Below, piece after piece: positions 45,885-58,235 of a stretch of 64,000 bases of DNA. A program made the position numbers and the translations under genes. Source of the DNA: Siphonodentalium dalli (taxonomy: Eukaryota; Mollusca; Scaphopoda; Gadilida; Siphonodentaliidae); the NCBI GenBank assembly GCA_032622095.1, contig CP136061.1, positions 116,198,754 to 116,262,753 of the forward strand, written 5' to 3'. Under the pieces are notes generated by a model. It was not told where the DNA came from. It ran no database searches and was given only the letters and a program-made list of their open reading frames with translations. Every line of letters begins with the position of its first letter. Position 1 is the first letter of the stretch.

Positions 45885-46886
45885 GGAAAAGCTTCTATCA
45901 ATTAATATTGATTTTATTTCGAATATTAAATCGGGCCCATTTATGTTACTATTTTTAGAACCGACCATTCGGATGAGACCGTATTGCGATATAGAGCACT
46001 GGGCTGTTCATACGGCTACGCAACGAATGTCGAATGTCACAGATTGGTTGTTTGTATTGTTTTGTTCCACAGATATAAGCGATAATGAGTATAATTAACG
46101 TTTATTTGTGACGAAATTGCACAATATAATTTCTGGTCTCGGACAGAAGCCCGCCATAGATTTAAATATAACCATATCGCTGGTGAAACAGAAACTGACT
46201 GATCAATATATTCAACAATGGCATGAATCGTGTAAACGCTCCAGTCGAGGAGAAATATACAGGATATTAAAACCGGAATTTGGTCAGGAATATTACATCT
46301 CCGAGTTTTGTGATGACATAAAATTTACCCTAGCTCGATTCAGAACAAGCAACCACTCATTACCAATAGAAAAGGGTAGGTGGCATAGTACACCCCGTGA
46401 TGATCGAATATGTACACTATGTAACAACGGCAAAATCGGTGACGAAATTCACTATATGTTTTACTGTCAATCATTATCAACAGAGCGAAAAATGCTGTTG
46501 CACAAGTCATATTGGAATTACCCAAGTCCAATGAAACTAAGAATCTTGTTCTCCACGAGAAAACCATCGATAGCTAGGAGACTCTGTAAATTTGTCAAGA
46601 TTATGGAGGGTCGACTAGTTACTTGATGAGGTCAGGAAGAGGCCGCATACTATGCCTCCCCACGGCTGTGCCTTGGGTTGGTATGGTGTGGGGGTCCTCG
46701 TTGGTCTTATCCAGTGACTGGTTTATCCTGCCCCTGATAGATTACAGCCAGAACAATATATTTGTATTGAATTGATATATTCCTTATTCATCCAACACTG
46801 CCTCTGATATTATGTATACATATGTAAACATGTTTTCTTTCAACCATTGATGTATGGTATAAGAAATAAATCTATCTATCTATCTA
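45885..46886 (+). mobile_element. Non-LTR retrotransposon 3' fragment with ATCT tail
   Basis: The frame 46108-46626 encodes a retrotransposon C-terminus: SEFCDDIKFTLARFRTSNHSLPIEKGRW, then a Cys/His cluster (CTLC, GDEIHYMFYC). The 3' UTR ends with 'aataaatctatctatctatc', that is, a short tetranucleotide tail instead of poly(A). It sits directly next to the block that precedes Hbx5. Confidence 0.75.
46108..46626 (+). CDS. Retrotransposon C-terminal frame (intact copy)
   Basis: 172 codons open. The Cys/His cluster CTLC-x(n)-H-x4-C is typical of the end of L2/CR1-like polyproteins. There is no RT domain. The duplicate at 58460 is frameshifted. Not a host gene. Confidence 0.7.
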   Translation: MTKLHNIISGLGQKPAIDLNITISLVKQKLTDQYIQQWHESCKRSSRGEIYRILKPEFGQEYYISEFCDDIKFTLARFRTSNHSLPIEKGRWHSTPRDDRICTLCNNGKIGDEIHYMFYCQSLSTERKMLLHKSYWNYPSPMKLRILFSTRKPSIARRLCKFVKIMEGRLVT

Positions 46887-47171
46887 ACACCGGTGGGGGT
46901 ATCTCGACAACTAGAGGACTATTACGATAAAAGCTACTCCACTGTTTAACCAGACCCGGTTACCGGAGGTGGTATTGTCAAGAGTTTTATTTTTGGCTAA
47001 GAATTAGAAAGACAGCAGAAAAGCAATAACTAGTGCTCACCAATTAAAGTGTTATTACAACGTTCTACCCGGGTTTCATTGTTGTTAAAACATGGATGAG
47101 TTGTGTTCACGACCCATTGTTGTGACAGCACACGAGGAGCGACTGTTTCGGTCCGACTGTTTTCAGTAGAG

Positions 47172-47343
47172 GTGTGTATTGTAATTAATTGGCCCCACTT
47201 TGCCCATTGATCTTCTTCGGTAGGTGAGCTGTCTTCACCCTTTTATTTTGCCGAAAAATCATATCACGGGTATAAATAGTCTGGGGACAGAAAGGTCGAC
47301 ATCAAATTCGATCAGTGAACCAAGCAAGTCGTGGTTGAAACAG
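47172..47343 (+). promoter_or_regulatory. Hbx5 promoter and non-coding exon
   Basis: TATAAATA at 47271-47278; TGTAATTAATTGG about 90 bp upstream; exon donor AACAG|gtaaga at 47343/47344. The upstream block begins near 46990 and follows the 'acaccggtggggg' segment at 46887. Confidence 0.75.
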
Positions 47344-47833
47344 GTAAGATTAATTGCATTTACAAAAAAAAATGGAATTAGAGTTTTACTTTCTAACTGA
47401 ATATACAATTCAGATAATTAAATAGAAATGAACAAATAATACAGAACTGGTTTTGCTCCGTCTTTCATGCATTGTTGTCATTATTCGGAAATGTGGTTTC
47501 TGTTAAATACAAAAATAGAACGGTATCTACTACTATACCACTACTATGGTGATCATAATTCACCTCCTTCGTGGCAACAAACTTATTTAGGAAAGAGTTT
47601 AATCCAAGCGATAAAAATTAAAAAGACAAATTATTAAAGATGTATTCAGGGTTGCATGCTAATTTGTACGAAATATATTTATTTTTATTTAGATCTTAGT
47701 GTATAAAATTATAAATATGTTTGCAACAAAAATGGCTACACCAAGATGACGCTGTTGACACGCATTTTATCATATAGTTTCTAGATTTAAACTGACTTTC
47801 ATGATTTTTCTCTTTGTATTTTCAGAAGAAATA

Positions 47834-50349
47834 ATGGCATCTACAACAACCAAAGACACAAAGAAGTCAATATCCGCAAAGAACAGGAACAGATATACCC
47901 CAATCCAGGTTGGTGAAATTTACCTGACAAATATTCCCATATCGAATTGAACGATAATGAATGGCTTTTAATATATTGGAATGTGCAAGCCTCAAGTTAT
48001 CGCATCCACAAAATACATCATCGCCCATGCAGCCAGGCAGTTATCGTGACCATACTATGACCAACACTTTGGATTAAAGATACTATTTTATTAACTCAGA
48101 AATGCGGAGTTCGCTTTTGTTTCTGGAATTAAAATAGAAATTCGTTGTGTGAATATATAGTGAGATAATGAAAAAGATAGGTCATATACGACACAAGTGA
48201 AAACATATACATTATAAGGGAAGCGACTACTTAATTTACAAACATTTAAAATTTGAACCTATATATACAAATAGGATTAGTATTTTAAAATCTCGACAAA
48301 TGATATACAACTTAAAGGTACTCAATCCGATAAAACTCCTCTCAATTACTATTTCAATGGCTTCGGGGGTCAAAAATATTTGATTCGAGTCGAGGAAGTC
48401 ACCCATCAAAGCTCAGATTTGTTAGATATCGATTTTAGAAATCTATTATTTTTCATTATCGGGAATTCTTATTGGCCCAGAAGACAGTCAAAATTTCGTT
48501 ATTATTACCACTTGATTATAGAGTTATCCATCCTTGTCTGTATGGATAGAGTTTTGGCGTAAAATCTCGAGCAGGTTACCAAGTTGACGGCAGTTATTAG
48601 TACTCATCTCGAGAAATTAACAAATTTCAAAAATCAATATCTAATAACTCTGAGCTTTGTTTGATGGGTTCCTCGACTCGAATCAAATATTTTTTACCCC
48701 CAAAGCCAAAGAAATAGTAATATAGGACCCTCTGATCGGATTGTTGTTGTTGGAATCTGTTGAGATGGGGACCCTCTTTACGGGTTGAGTACCTTTAAAT
48801 ACCTTTTATCAATGATTTTTTTGGTTTATTGCAGAAAGAGAAACTTGAACTGGCCTTCGATAAGAGCCACTATCCAGACAGCGAAACCATGGAGGATCTG
48901 GCTGATGACTTCGACGTATCCGTCGAAAAAGTATCCGTAAGTGTGTTATATAGGATGTAATAGCCCACATTGAAATTGCAATCATGTCAGCACAGGGTCA
49001 ATACATCTAGCCATACCTAGGGTTATATTAGTTGGGTGGACACATAGTAGCGCAAGTCGTAGAAATAAGACTATTGTTGTAACATGTTTAGTTGCAAGAC
49101 TATTGTTGTAACATGTTTAGTTGCAAGACTATTGTTGTAACATTTTTAATTGCAATCAATGCATGTTCTTAGACACTTCGCCATAATGACGGTAATATTT
49201 GTCATTGTTAGTTTCCATTATACTAAAAGTAATTGGAAACTGAATTTGGAGGGGGCGAGTCATTCTCATTATAATATGAATACCCCAAGTTTGAATATAT
49301 GACTGAAGGGTTATTGCGTATATAACTGTGGGATACCAACAACAATCGACTAAACTATGTGTCTTTCATTTTCAGATATGGTTTCAAAACAGACGAACCA
49401 AATTCAAGCGCCAATCCAAGTCTGGTCACATGACCTGGATGAGACAACAGTTTTTCTCGCGCGACACGACGGCCTCATCAATATCATCTACCTCGTCAGT
49501 ATCAACTGACAGTGACGAAGATGAGCATGTTATCACCCCTCCTAAACCAGCCAAGAATGAACTTGTCAGGCCATGGCTCAGCACAAGTCCAACAAAGAGG
49601 TAAGAAACAAATTCCATTGCATGCATACAGTTTCCAACAGGACCTTTATAAATTCTATTACACGTACTGAGTAATACTGAATAAAACAGTCGCATAAATC
49701 ATTCACAATATCCAACTTTGAACTGAATTGACAGAGTGAAAAACAAACTCTGGCTTAAAATAGAAACAATTTGATTATATTAGGCTGCTATGTCACTAAT
49801 AAATTGTGACATCGAGCATGAAGAAGGTTTTATAGTAGTTATTTCATAATTATGCCCTTCACAGTTGGTTCTGCTCTGTGTTTAGGGTAATCATGTTATA
49901 TCTTACGCCAATGTACTGTTTGATGAACTTTGTGTCTGAACATTTTCTACCGATTGATATAAATACTTCTGCACGTGTGTTTTCTGTCAAATGAACAATA
50001 CTACAATAAACCATTCAAATGCAGAGTTGGGTGAATCCATTCTGTCAAGAAACATTTCTCAACAATGTATTTTTCTAATTACAGGACACCATCCAGACCC
50101 CCATCGGACTTCATGGCCAGAGTTTCAACGCCCTCATACGGTCCGCTCTTCAGCACGCCTCTGGGATTATCTACACCAGTCAGTCGGACGCTGGGCAGTC
50201 CCATTCCGTTTCCATATTTAGCATCAGCCATGGGCAACCCAACAACGAACTTCCCACCATCTCCATGGAATCTGCCACATCACAGTGCTGCCACCTTGTA
50301 TTCTCCGCTGGGTTATGCCCCTTATTCGTTCGGACATAGCTTGACGTAA
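47834..50349 (+). CDS. Hbx5: paired-like homeobox gene
   Basis: Coding exons 47834-47908, 48835-48936, 49376-49599 and 50085-50349 give 221 residues. All introns are GT-AG, with phases 0, 0 and 2. The homeodomain is residues 14-73, with D39. WMRQQ is at 80-84 and VRPWL at 123-127. Changes seen only in this copy are TASSIS and STDSDEDE in the linker, PPSDF, AMGNP and APYSFG. Residue 13 is Ile (KKSISAK), shared with Hbx6 only. Intron 1 contains a 479-bp MITE that ends 40 bp before exon 2, so it sits where the branch point would be expected, but the polypyrimidine/AG region is intact. AATAAA at 50594-50599. Confidence 0.88.
48316..48794 (+). mobile_element. MITE family A in Hbx5 intron 1
   Basis: TTAA at 48312-48315 and 48795-48798 flank AGGTACTCAA...TTGAGTACCT. 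The same place in Hbx4 (39328-39337) has one TTAA and no element. Confidence 0.92.
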
Positions 50350-50599
50350 GCCACATGAGAACCCCTGATATTTCTGAGTGACATCATTATGCTGATCGTT
50401 GATACCGGTGTTTGTTTATTTTGTTTCTTTATTACTGATGTTGTTGATTTCTTTATTTTTTGTTATTCTATATTATGTTATTTCTTATTTTTGCCATTGT
50501 AAAAAGTATTGTGTAAAGAAACTATTGTATATATAAACTATATTGTATATAGAAACAATTGTAGTAATAGCCATATTGTAAAGTAAGATTGTGAATAAA

Positions 50600-51042
50600 A
50601 TTATATTTAATTATAAAAATAATATTTGGTTCTTAGATACCCTAGAATGATTCCTTCTATTATCAGTTACCCTAAATTTATTAGGTATATACACGTATAT
50701 AATTCGTATCTTATAATATATCCTACTTATGCAACTAGCAAACATAAGTACATCCGTATAGGCCTACATGTACATCAAATATAAAAATGTCTCTCTTCAG
50801 ACTCTTGGTCGTCAAGTGATAGTATTTGATAATATAACTGATAAAGTGCCAAGAAATTTCAAGGGACCATAACTCTGGTAAAAATTGGTGAACCAGATTG
50901 TAATTTTAGTTTGAGATTTACTACTATATTTCGTAGACCTGTTTGATGACTAAAACTATCTGATGAGTTTCACCTTAAATGTTCAGAAATGGACATTTGT
51001 TCAAGAAACCCATCCAAATGTACTAGGAATGCACACGAAGTG
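50600..51042. other. Spacer between Hbx5 and finger array Z4
   Basis: Conserved non-coding DNA after the poly(A) signal. No gene seen. Confidence 0.55.
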
Positions 51043-52600
51043 TTAATTATGATTGTTCGGCCACCAATGGGTCATGAAGTGGATTCTTATATGAGCTGCC
51101 ATGTTTCCGGACTGCTCATACGCCTTCCGACATACGTCGCACTCGTATGGTCGACTGCCGATGTGGAGTATCTATGCTTCGATTGGCATGCGGTATGACT
51201 GATCCGTAGCAACATCACACTCGTATGGGCGATCCCCGGTGTGTATTCTCGTGTGTATTCTCCTGTGTGTTGCCAGGATTTCGGAATATCTTATATAAGG
51301 CACACGTATAATCTACACACTAGTATGGGCGATCACCTGTTGCATGTTGGTCCTCTTATGGATTGTCAGATTCCAGATATGACCGAATTCCTTATGTCAC
51401 ATGCGTATGGACGATCGCATGTGTAAATTCTTTTATGTGTTGTATGGTGTTCGGAATCATTAAATGTCTGGCGGCTTGTATATGACACTCGTATAGTCGA
51501 TCACCGGTGTTGATCCTCTTATGCATTGCCAGACTCCAGATAAGACCGAATTCCTTCTGACACACGTCACACTCGTATGGCCGATCACCGATATTGGTCC
51601 TCTTATGCATTGCCAGACTCCAGATATGACTGATTCCTTCTGACACACGTCACACTCGTATGGCCGATCACCGGTGTTGATCATCTTATGCATTGCCAGA
51701 CTCCAGATAAGACGGAATTCCTTCTGACACACGTCACAATCGTATGGTCGATCGCCGGTGTTGATCCTCTTTATGCATTGCCAGACTCCAGATAAGACGG
51801 AATTCCTTCTGACACACGTCACAATCGTATGTTCGATCACCGATATTGATTCTCTTATGCATTGCCAGACTCCAGATATGACTGAATTCCTTCTGACACA
51901 CATCACATTCGTATGGTCGATCACCGGTGTTGATCCTCTTTTTGCATTGCCAGACTCCAGAAAAGACGGAATTCCTTCTGACACACGTCGCAATCGTATG
52001 TTCGATCACCGAGATTTATCCTCTTATGCATTGCCAGACTACAGTTATGACTGAATTCCTTCTGACACACGTCACACTCGTATGGTCGATCACCGGTGTT
52101 GATCCTCTTATCTATTGCCAGACTCCAGATATGACTGAATTCCTTCTGACACACATCACAATCGTATGGTCGATCACCGGTGTTGGTCCTCTTTTATGCA
52201 TTGCCAGACTCCAGAAAAGACGGAATTCCTTCTGACACACGTCGCAATCGTATGTTCGATCACCGAGATTGATCCTCTTATGCATTGCCAGACTCCAGTT
52301 ATGACTGAATTCCTTCTGACACACGTCACACTCGTATGGTCGATCACCGGTGTTGATCCTCTTATCTATTGCCAGACTCCAGATATGACTGAATTCCTGC
52401 TGACACACGTCACACTCGTATGGCCGATCACCGATATTGGTCCTCTTATGCATTGCCAGACTCCAGATATGACTGAATTCCTTCTGGCACACGTCACACT
52501 CGTATGGTCGATCAGCGGTGTTGGTACTCTTATGCATTGCCAGACTCCAGATAAGACTGGATTCCTTCTGACACAAGTCAAAGGTGTCAAAAATCGACTA
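51043..52600 (-). pseudogene. Zinc-finger array Z4, frameshifted
   Basis: About 14 CCHN finger units on the - strand. Extra T residues (near 51768, 51938 and 52190) shift the frame in several units. The part at 52112-52576 is open for about four fingers. The 3' end keeps the best terminal finger, 51067-51147 (CDVCRKAYEQSGNMAAHIRIH), a proper CCHH finger followed by FMTHWWPNNHN and stop at 51043. Between it and the array, fingers have frame changes and a TAG. Not readable as one protein. Confidence 0.8.
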
Positions 52601-53641
52601 CCTTACTCGTATCTAAATTCGCGCACCACTATGTTCGCTCAGTTTTGCATTAGCGCACTTTAAATTCGCGCACATATCTGCGCGAATTAAAACTGACAAA
52701 ACTAAAAGTCTTGGATCTGATGACAGTTTCAGTTCAGTCGTTTCTGAGGATATACGTGTATAGTATACACTATCACAATGGATTTACGTCGTGTAAAACA
52801 TAATTATACATCATCAATTTGTTGCGATGATGGATGTTTATATGCCCAAATAATGATTCTGATATTGAAATAGTTACGACCTGGACATTAATGCATTGAA
52901 CTCGAAAACAGGAAACCACAACCGCGAAGGCAACTGACTTCAGAAAAATCAACACTTGGTTGTGATGACATGTGTAGCTATAATTCAGACTGTTGGTCAC
53001 TGTTTCACTCCGGGGTGGTGAGGGGAGGGTGCTTCCATGCACATTCAATCTGCTTGAAAAATAGTACTGCGCGAATTTAAATACGAGTGATTTTTCATGA
53101 AAAGCTGGCGTTGTTTTACATCAAAACTCGTTGCCTGTTTTTTTTTTACATAAAAAGCTGCCGGTTTTACTTCAAAAGTGATGACCTTATTTTACATCAA
53201 ACCTCGTTAGTTACATCAAAAGCTGGCGATTTTACATAAAAACTCGTTAGTTGCATCTAAAGTCGTCAGTTACATCAAAACCTTGGCGTAACAGTAAATG
53301 TTGATCCGCCGTGTGTCCAATTAATTGGAGGTCTCGGGCGGACATGACCTATGGCATGACCATTTACTAACTGTGTGAGATGCTAAAAGTGCTTTTGTCG
53401 TGTATTAGTATTTAAATTTGTATATCTCACATACTATATGTATTGGTTTATTGAGACTGAAGAATTGAGAATTGGAAAAAAAATGCTCTGCAATATCCAA
53501 CAGGTCGAGTCTGTACTTTCTGCGATTGACTTGGATTATTGATCGGCTTTTTCTAAAAGCAAATCCCTGGATCTGTGCGTTTGTGTGAATCATTGTGGTG
53601 TATAGGCCTACACTATAAGCAGTATCTGTGCAATAGCTATT
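52601..53641. other. Flank of array Z4
   Basis: Up to 53158 it matches the flank of Z3. After that it contains short repeated 'ttacatcaaaa' motifs and DNA found nowhere else in the window. No gene seen. Confidence 0.5.
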
Positions 53642-56333
53642 CCCAAAGCAACTTGGATTTTGTTACTTATTCCTTATTCGCAAAATGTCGGAAAGTGTGG
53701 CAAATGGCCAGGTGGGCGGAACATTTTGGGCCGAAATGTTTTTGGGCCGAGTTCGTAAAAGTGGTCCTAAAAAGTGTCGAACCTGTGCTCGGTCCGATTT
53801 TTTGGAAAAATGTGGCAAATGACGCCAAATTCTCAAGTGGGCAGCTGGGCGGAAAATTTTGGGTCGAAATTTTTTTGGGTCGAGTTCGTAAAAGTGGTCC
53901 GAAAAAGTGTCCAACCTGTGCTCGGTCGGATTGTTTTGGGAAAATATGGCAAATGACCACGGGACATACTAAGTAAAAAATTTGGGCCGAAAAAAATTTG
54001 GGTCGAAACGTCCGAAATGCCTCGAAATTAGGCAAAGTCTAAAAAATGAAGGGAAAATGGCCCCATTGGGTCCAAATTCTCAAGTGGCCAGCAGGGCAGA
54101 ACATTTTGCTCCAAACATTTTTGGGGTCGAGTTCGTAAAAGTGGTCCGAAAAAGTGTCGAACCTGTGCTCGGTCCGATTTTTTGGGGGGAAATGTGGCAA
54201 ATGACCACGGGAACATACTTAGGAAAAAATTTGGGTCGAAAAGTCCGAAATTAGGCAATGTCTAAAAAATGAAGGGAAAATGGCCCCAATGGATCCAAAT
54301 TCTCAAGTGGCCAGCTGGGCGGAACATTTTGGGCGGAAATATTTTTTGGGTCGAGTTCGTAAAAGTGGTCCGAAAAAGTGTCCAACCTGTGCTCGGTCGG
54401 ATTTTTTTGGGGAAATGTGGCAAATGACCACCGGAACATACTTAGTAAAAAATAACAAAAATTTGGGTCGAAAATCCGAAATGCCTCGAAATTAGGCAAA
54501 GTCTAAAAAATGAAGGGAAAATGGCCCCAATGGCAGCTGCCAATGGGTCCAAATTCTCAAGTGGGCAGCTGGGCGGAACATTTTGGGCCGAATTTTTTTT
54601 CGGTCGAGTTCGTAAAAGTGGTCCGAAAAAGTGTCGAACCTGTGCTCGGTCCGATTTTTTTGGGAAAATGACGCCAAATTCTTAAGTGGCCAGCTGGGCG
54701 GAAAAATTTGGGTCGAAAATGTTTTGGGTCGAGTTCGTAAAAGTAGTCCGAAAAGTTGTCCAACCTGTGCTCGGTCGGATTTTTTGGGGAAAATGTGGCA
54801 AATAAGGACCAGTGTGCAATTAGCATATCCAATGTTAAATATAATACCAATAAGTACTTTAAGAATAAACTATTAAAAATAAATAGGAAATATTAATAAA
54901 TGCTCTTCTTAAAACATAACGACCATTCAGATGTGATTTTATAAGGACCAGTGTGTAATTAGCATATCCAATGTTAAATATAATACCAATAAGTACTTTA
55001 AGAATAAACTATTAAAAACAAATAGGAAATATTAATAAATGCTCTTCTTAAAACATAAAGACCATTCAGATGTGATTTTATAAGGACCAGTGTGCAATTA
55101 GCATATCGAGTGTTCAATATAATACCAATACTTACGTCAAAAAATAATCTATTAAAAATAAAATAAACTGATCTTCTTAAAACATGACGACCATTCAGAA
55201 TTTCAGATGTGATTTTATATGGACCAGTGTGCAATTAGCATATCGAGTGTTCAATATAATACCAATACGTACGTTAAGAATGATCTATTAAAAATAAATA
55301 GAAATTATTAATAAATGCTCTTCTTAAAACATGACGACCATTCAGATGTTATTTTATAAGGACCAGTGTGCAATTAGCATATCCGATGTCAAATATAATA
55401 CCAATAAGTACTTTAAGAATAAACTATTAAAAATAAATAATAATTATTAATAATTTTAAAAGATGACGACCATTCAGATGTGATTTTATAGGGTTCACGG
55501 TGCAGTTAGCATATCTAGTGTTCAATATAATACAAATACGTACGTATAAATAAACTATTAAATCAAATAGAATTTTATAAATGATCTTAAAACATGACGA
55601 ACATTCAGATGTGATTTTATAAGGACCAGTGTGCAATTAGCATATTCAATGTAAAATATAATACCAATAAGTACTTTAAGAATAAACTATTAAAAATAAA
55701 TAGGAAGTATTAAGAAATGCTCTTCTTAAAACATGACGACCATTCAAATGTGATTTTATAAGGACCAGTGTGCAATTAGCATATCGAGTGTTCAATATAA
55801 TACCAATACGTACGTCCAAAAAAATCGGCCCAAAATGTTCCGTCGAGCTGGCCACTTGAGAATTTGGACCCATTGGGGCCACTTCCCCTTCATTTTTTAG
55901 ACTTTGCCTAATTTCGAGGCATTTCGGACTTTTCGACCCAAATTTGTTGGACCCAAATTTTGTATATGTTTTACTTAGTATGTTCCCGTGGTCATTTGCC
56001 GCATTTTCCCCAAAAAATCGGACCGAGCACAGGTTCGACACTTTTTCGGACCACTTTTACGAACTCGACCCGAAAACTTTTCGACCAAAAATGTTTCGCC
56101 CAGCTGGCCACTTGAGAATTTGGCGTCATTTGCCACATTATCCCAAAAAATCGGACCGAGCACAGGTTCGACACCTTTTCGGATAACTTTTACGAACTCG
56201 ACCCAAAAAAAATTCGGCCAAAAATGGTCCGCCCACCTGGCCACTTACGAATTTGGGGCCATTTGCCACACTTTCCGACATTTTGCGAATAAGGAATAAG
56301 GAATAAGTAACAAAATTCACGTTGCTCATTCCC
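53642..56333. mobile_element. Large inverted element with central satellite array
   Basis: Left end 'gcaacttggattttgttact' and right end 'agtaacaaaattcacgttgc' are inverted. Arms of roughly 1.1 kb (53662-54803) and 0.5 kb (55813-56311) share repeated blocks in opposite orientation. Between them lies the 139-bp satellite. No coding function; the Cys-rich frames are repeats read by chance. Older pieces lie at 20924-21215 and 22790-22990. Confidence 0.7.
54805..55830. repeat. 139-bp satellite array, about eight copies
   Basis: 'ggaccagtgtg' (or a variant) begins at about 54805, 54944, 55084, 55221, 55360, 55489, 55623 and 55762, a period of 130-140 bp. Units contain 'cgaccattcagatgtgattt'. Only two units remain at 43747-43990. 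Confidence 0.9.
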
Positions 56334-56359
56334 AAATTGTTAGTACGTGTCATAGAGAC

Positions 56360-56817
56360 AAGCCTGAGTTTAGTGTGCCTGTCATTTGCAGAATGAGGTC
56401 ACAAGAGGGTTTAGTGATGTTAGTTATCCCGCACAGCGGGCTAGCATCACATAATTCACCCTCTGGGGACCTCATTCTGCATGGCCTCATTTGGTATTAG
56501 AGACATAGACTAAGATTGAAGTTCCAAATGGTGAATATTGTTATGTACACCCATTTGGAAACCTCGATTATGCAATGTGTCGTCTGCCAATTTGGGGATA
56601 TAGAGAAACTAAAATAAAAAATAAATAGAAGCTATGTGAAGACGTTTCTATAAAACATTTATAGTAAAGAAACTTTCTAGAGAAGATGAGGCCTAAGCAG
56701 AATGAGGTCTCCAGATGGTGAATTTAGTGATGCTAGCCCGCTATGTGGGATAGCATCACTAAATTCACCCTCTGGGGACCTCATTCTGCAAATTACCGGC
56801 ACACTAAACTCAGGCTT
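56360..56817. mobile_element. Fold-back element family C, duplicate
   Basis: Near-identical to 44604-45061, same length; part of the duplicated cassette. Confidence 0.8.
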
Positions 56818-56995
56818 GCATCTGATGAGTGGAAATGCTCCACTGGGAAATGCGACGTGTACTCTGGACCACAGAATCACACAAAATGTGTGAACATTGG
56901 CGATGTAGTATGGAGGGCCGAAATGGTCATAATTCTAACTTACTATTTTAACTCTAACATAATATTTTAATTCTAATATTTTAATTCTAACTTAA

Positions 56996-57464
56996 AGGTA
57001 CTCAATCCGTAAAGAGGGTCCCCATCTCAACAGATTCCAACAACAACAATCCGATCAGAGGGTCCTATATTACTATTTCTTTGGTTTTGGGGGTAAAAAA
57101 TATTTGATTCGAGTCGAGGAACCCATCAAACAAAGCTCAGAGTTATTAGATATTGATTTTTGAAATTTGTTATTAACTCGAGATGAGTACTAATAACTGC
57201 CGTAATCTGCTCTGGATGTGTACTCCAAATCTTTTCAAACAGACAAGGATGGATAACTCTAAAATCAAGTGTTAATTTTAACGCAATTTTGACTGAGTTC
57301 TGGGCCAGATAGTATTCCCGATAATGAAAAATAATAGATTTCTAAAATCGATATCTAACAAATCTGAGCTTTGATGGGTGACTTCCTCGACTCGAATCAA
57401 ATATTTTTGACCCCCGAAGCCATTGAAATAGTAATTGAGAGGAGTTTTATCGGATTGAGTACCT
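56996..57464 (-). mobile_element. MITE family A, copy 4
   Basis: Duplicate of 45240-45708 with both TTAA flanks intact (56992-56995 and 57465-57468). Confidence 0.88.
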
Positions 57465-57509
57465 TTAATATAGTAAGTCTAACATGATATATTAATTATA
57501 ATAGTTTAA

Positions 57510-58101
57510 AGGGGTACTGTACCCAAGATGTTGTTGTTGGTTTCTATAATCCCCGAGTCGGAGAATAAGGTAACAACTTTTCCATTTTTTGAAAGTCTGT
57601 TGAGTACGAAGTATTGTTACGGATGGCAAATTTACCGGAATGCAAAAATACAAATTGTCGTTGTCGAGTAATTTTTGTAAAGTTTTCAACCAAATGAATC
57701 AAATAAACATTATATTATATGCTTAGTAGTCCCATATACTCATTTAAGTTAGTGTACCGTCGCTAGTCAATGAGTGGCTTGGGTTTTCCCCCCGTATAAG
57801 CATAATGTTTCAAACGATCGTGTGTGCAATTGTTTTCCTAATCCAATATCCCTCAATTATAATTTGATTACGTTTTGTACACGGAAATTCGAATTTTAAG
57901 AGACGCCATTTTATGGCTGGAGCCATAAAATCAATTTATATTAAATTATTAACTTTTAAATTATTAAATTTTAAGATAGCCTATTAACCTGAGCGTTTAC
58001 AGAATACATCTTCGACTCAAATTACTTATATTTCTATATAGTATCGATAATAGATCGTTGTTATCACCGGGAATTTATTGAAAATGGCGTACAGTACCCC
58101 T
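57510..58101. mobile_element. MITE family B, 592 bp, inserted after duplication
   Basis: Ends AGGGGTACTGTAC and GTACAGTACCCCT are inverted. TTAA at 57506-57509 and 58102-58105. The duplicate region at 45750-45753 has one TTAA and no insertion. AT-rich interior without coding capacity. Confidence 0.9.
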
Positions 58102-58235
58102 TTAATGATAACTTGATATTTTAACTCTAACTTAATAGTTTAACTCTAACTTAAAGATGGATTATCTCTTAAAATAACAAATTTTAATTAGTTGCGTGGG
58201 TATAAAATAATAGATATGAACTGAAGGCCTATGTC

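Noticed and set aside
48380-48562. Small frame inside Hbx5 intron 1 (also 60727-61011)
   Set aside because: It lies wholly within the MITE and has no counterpart in Hbx4.
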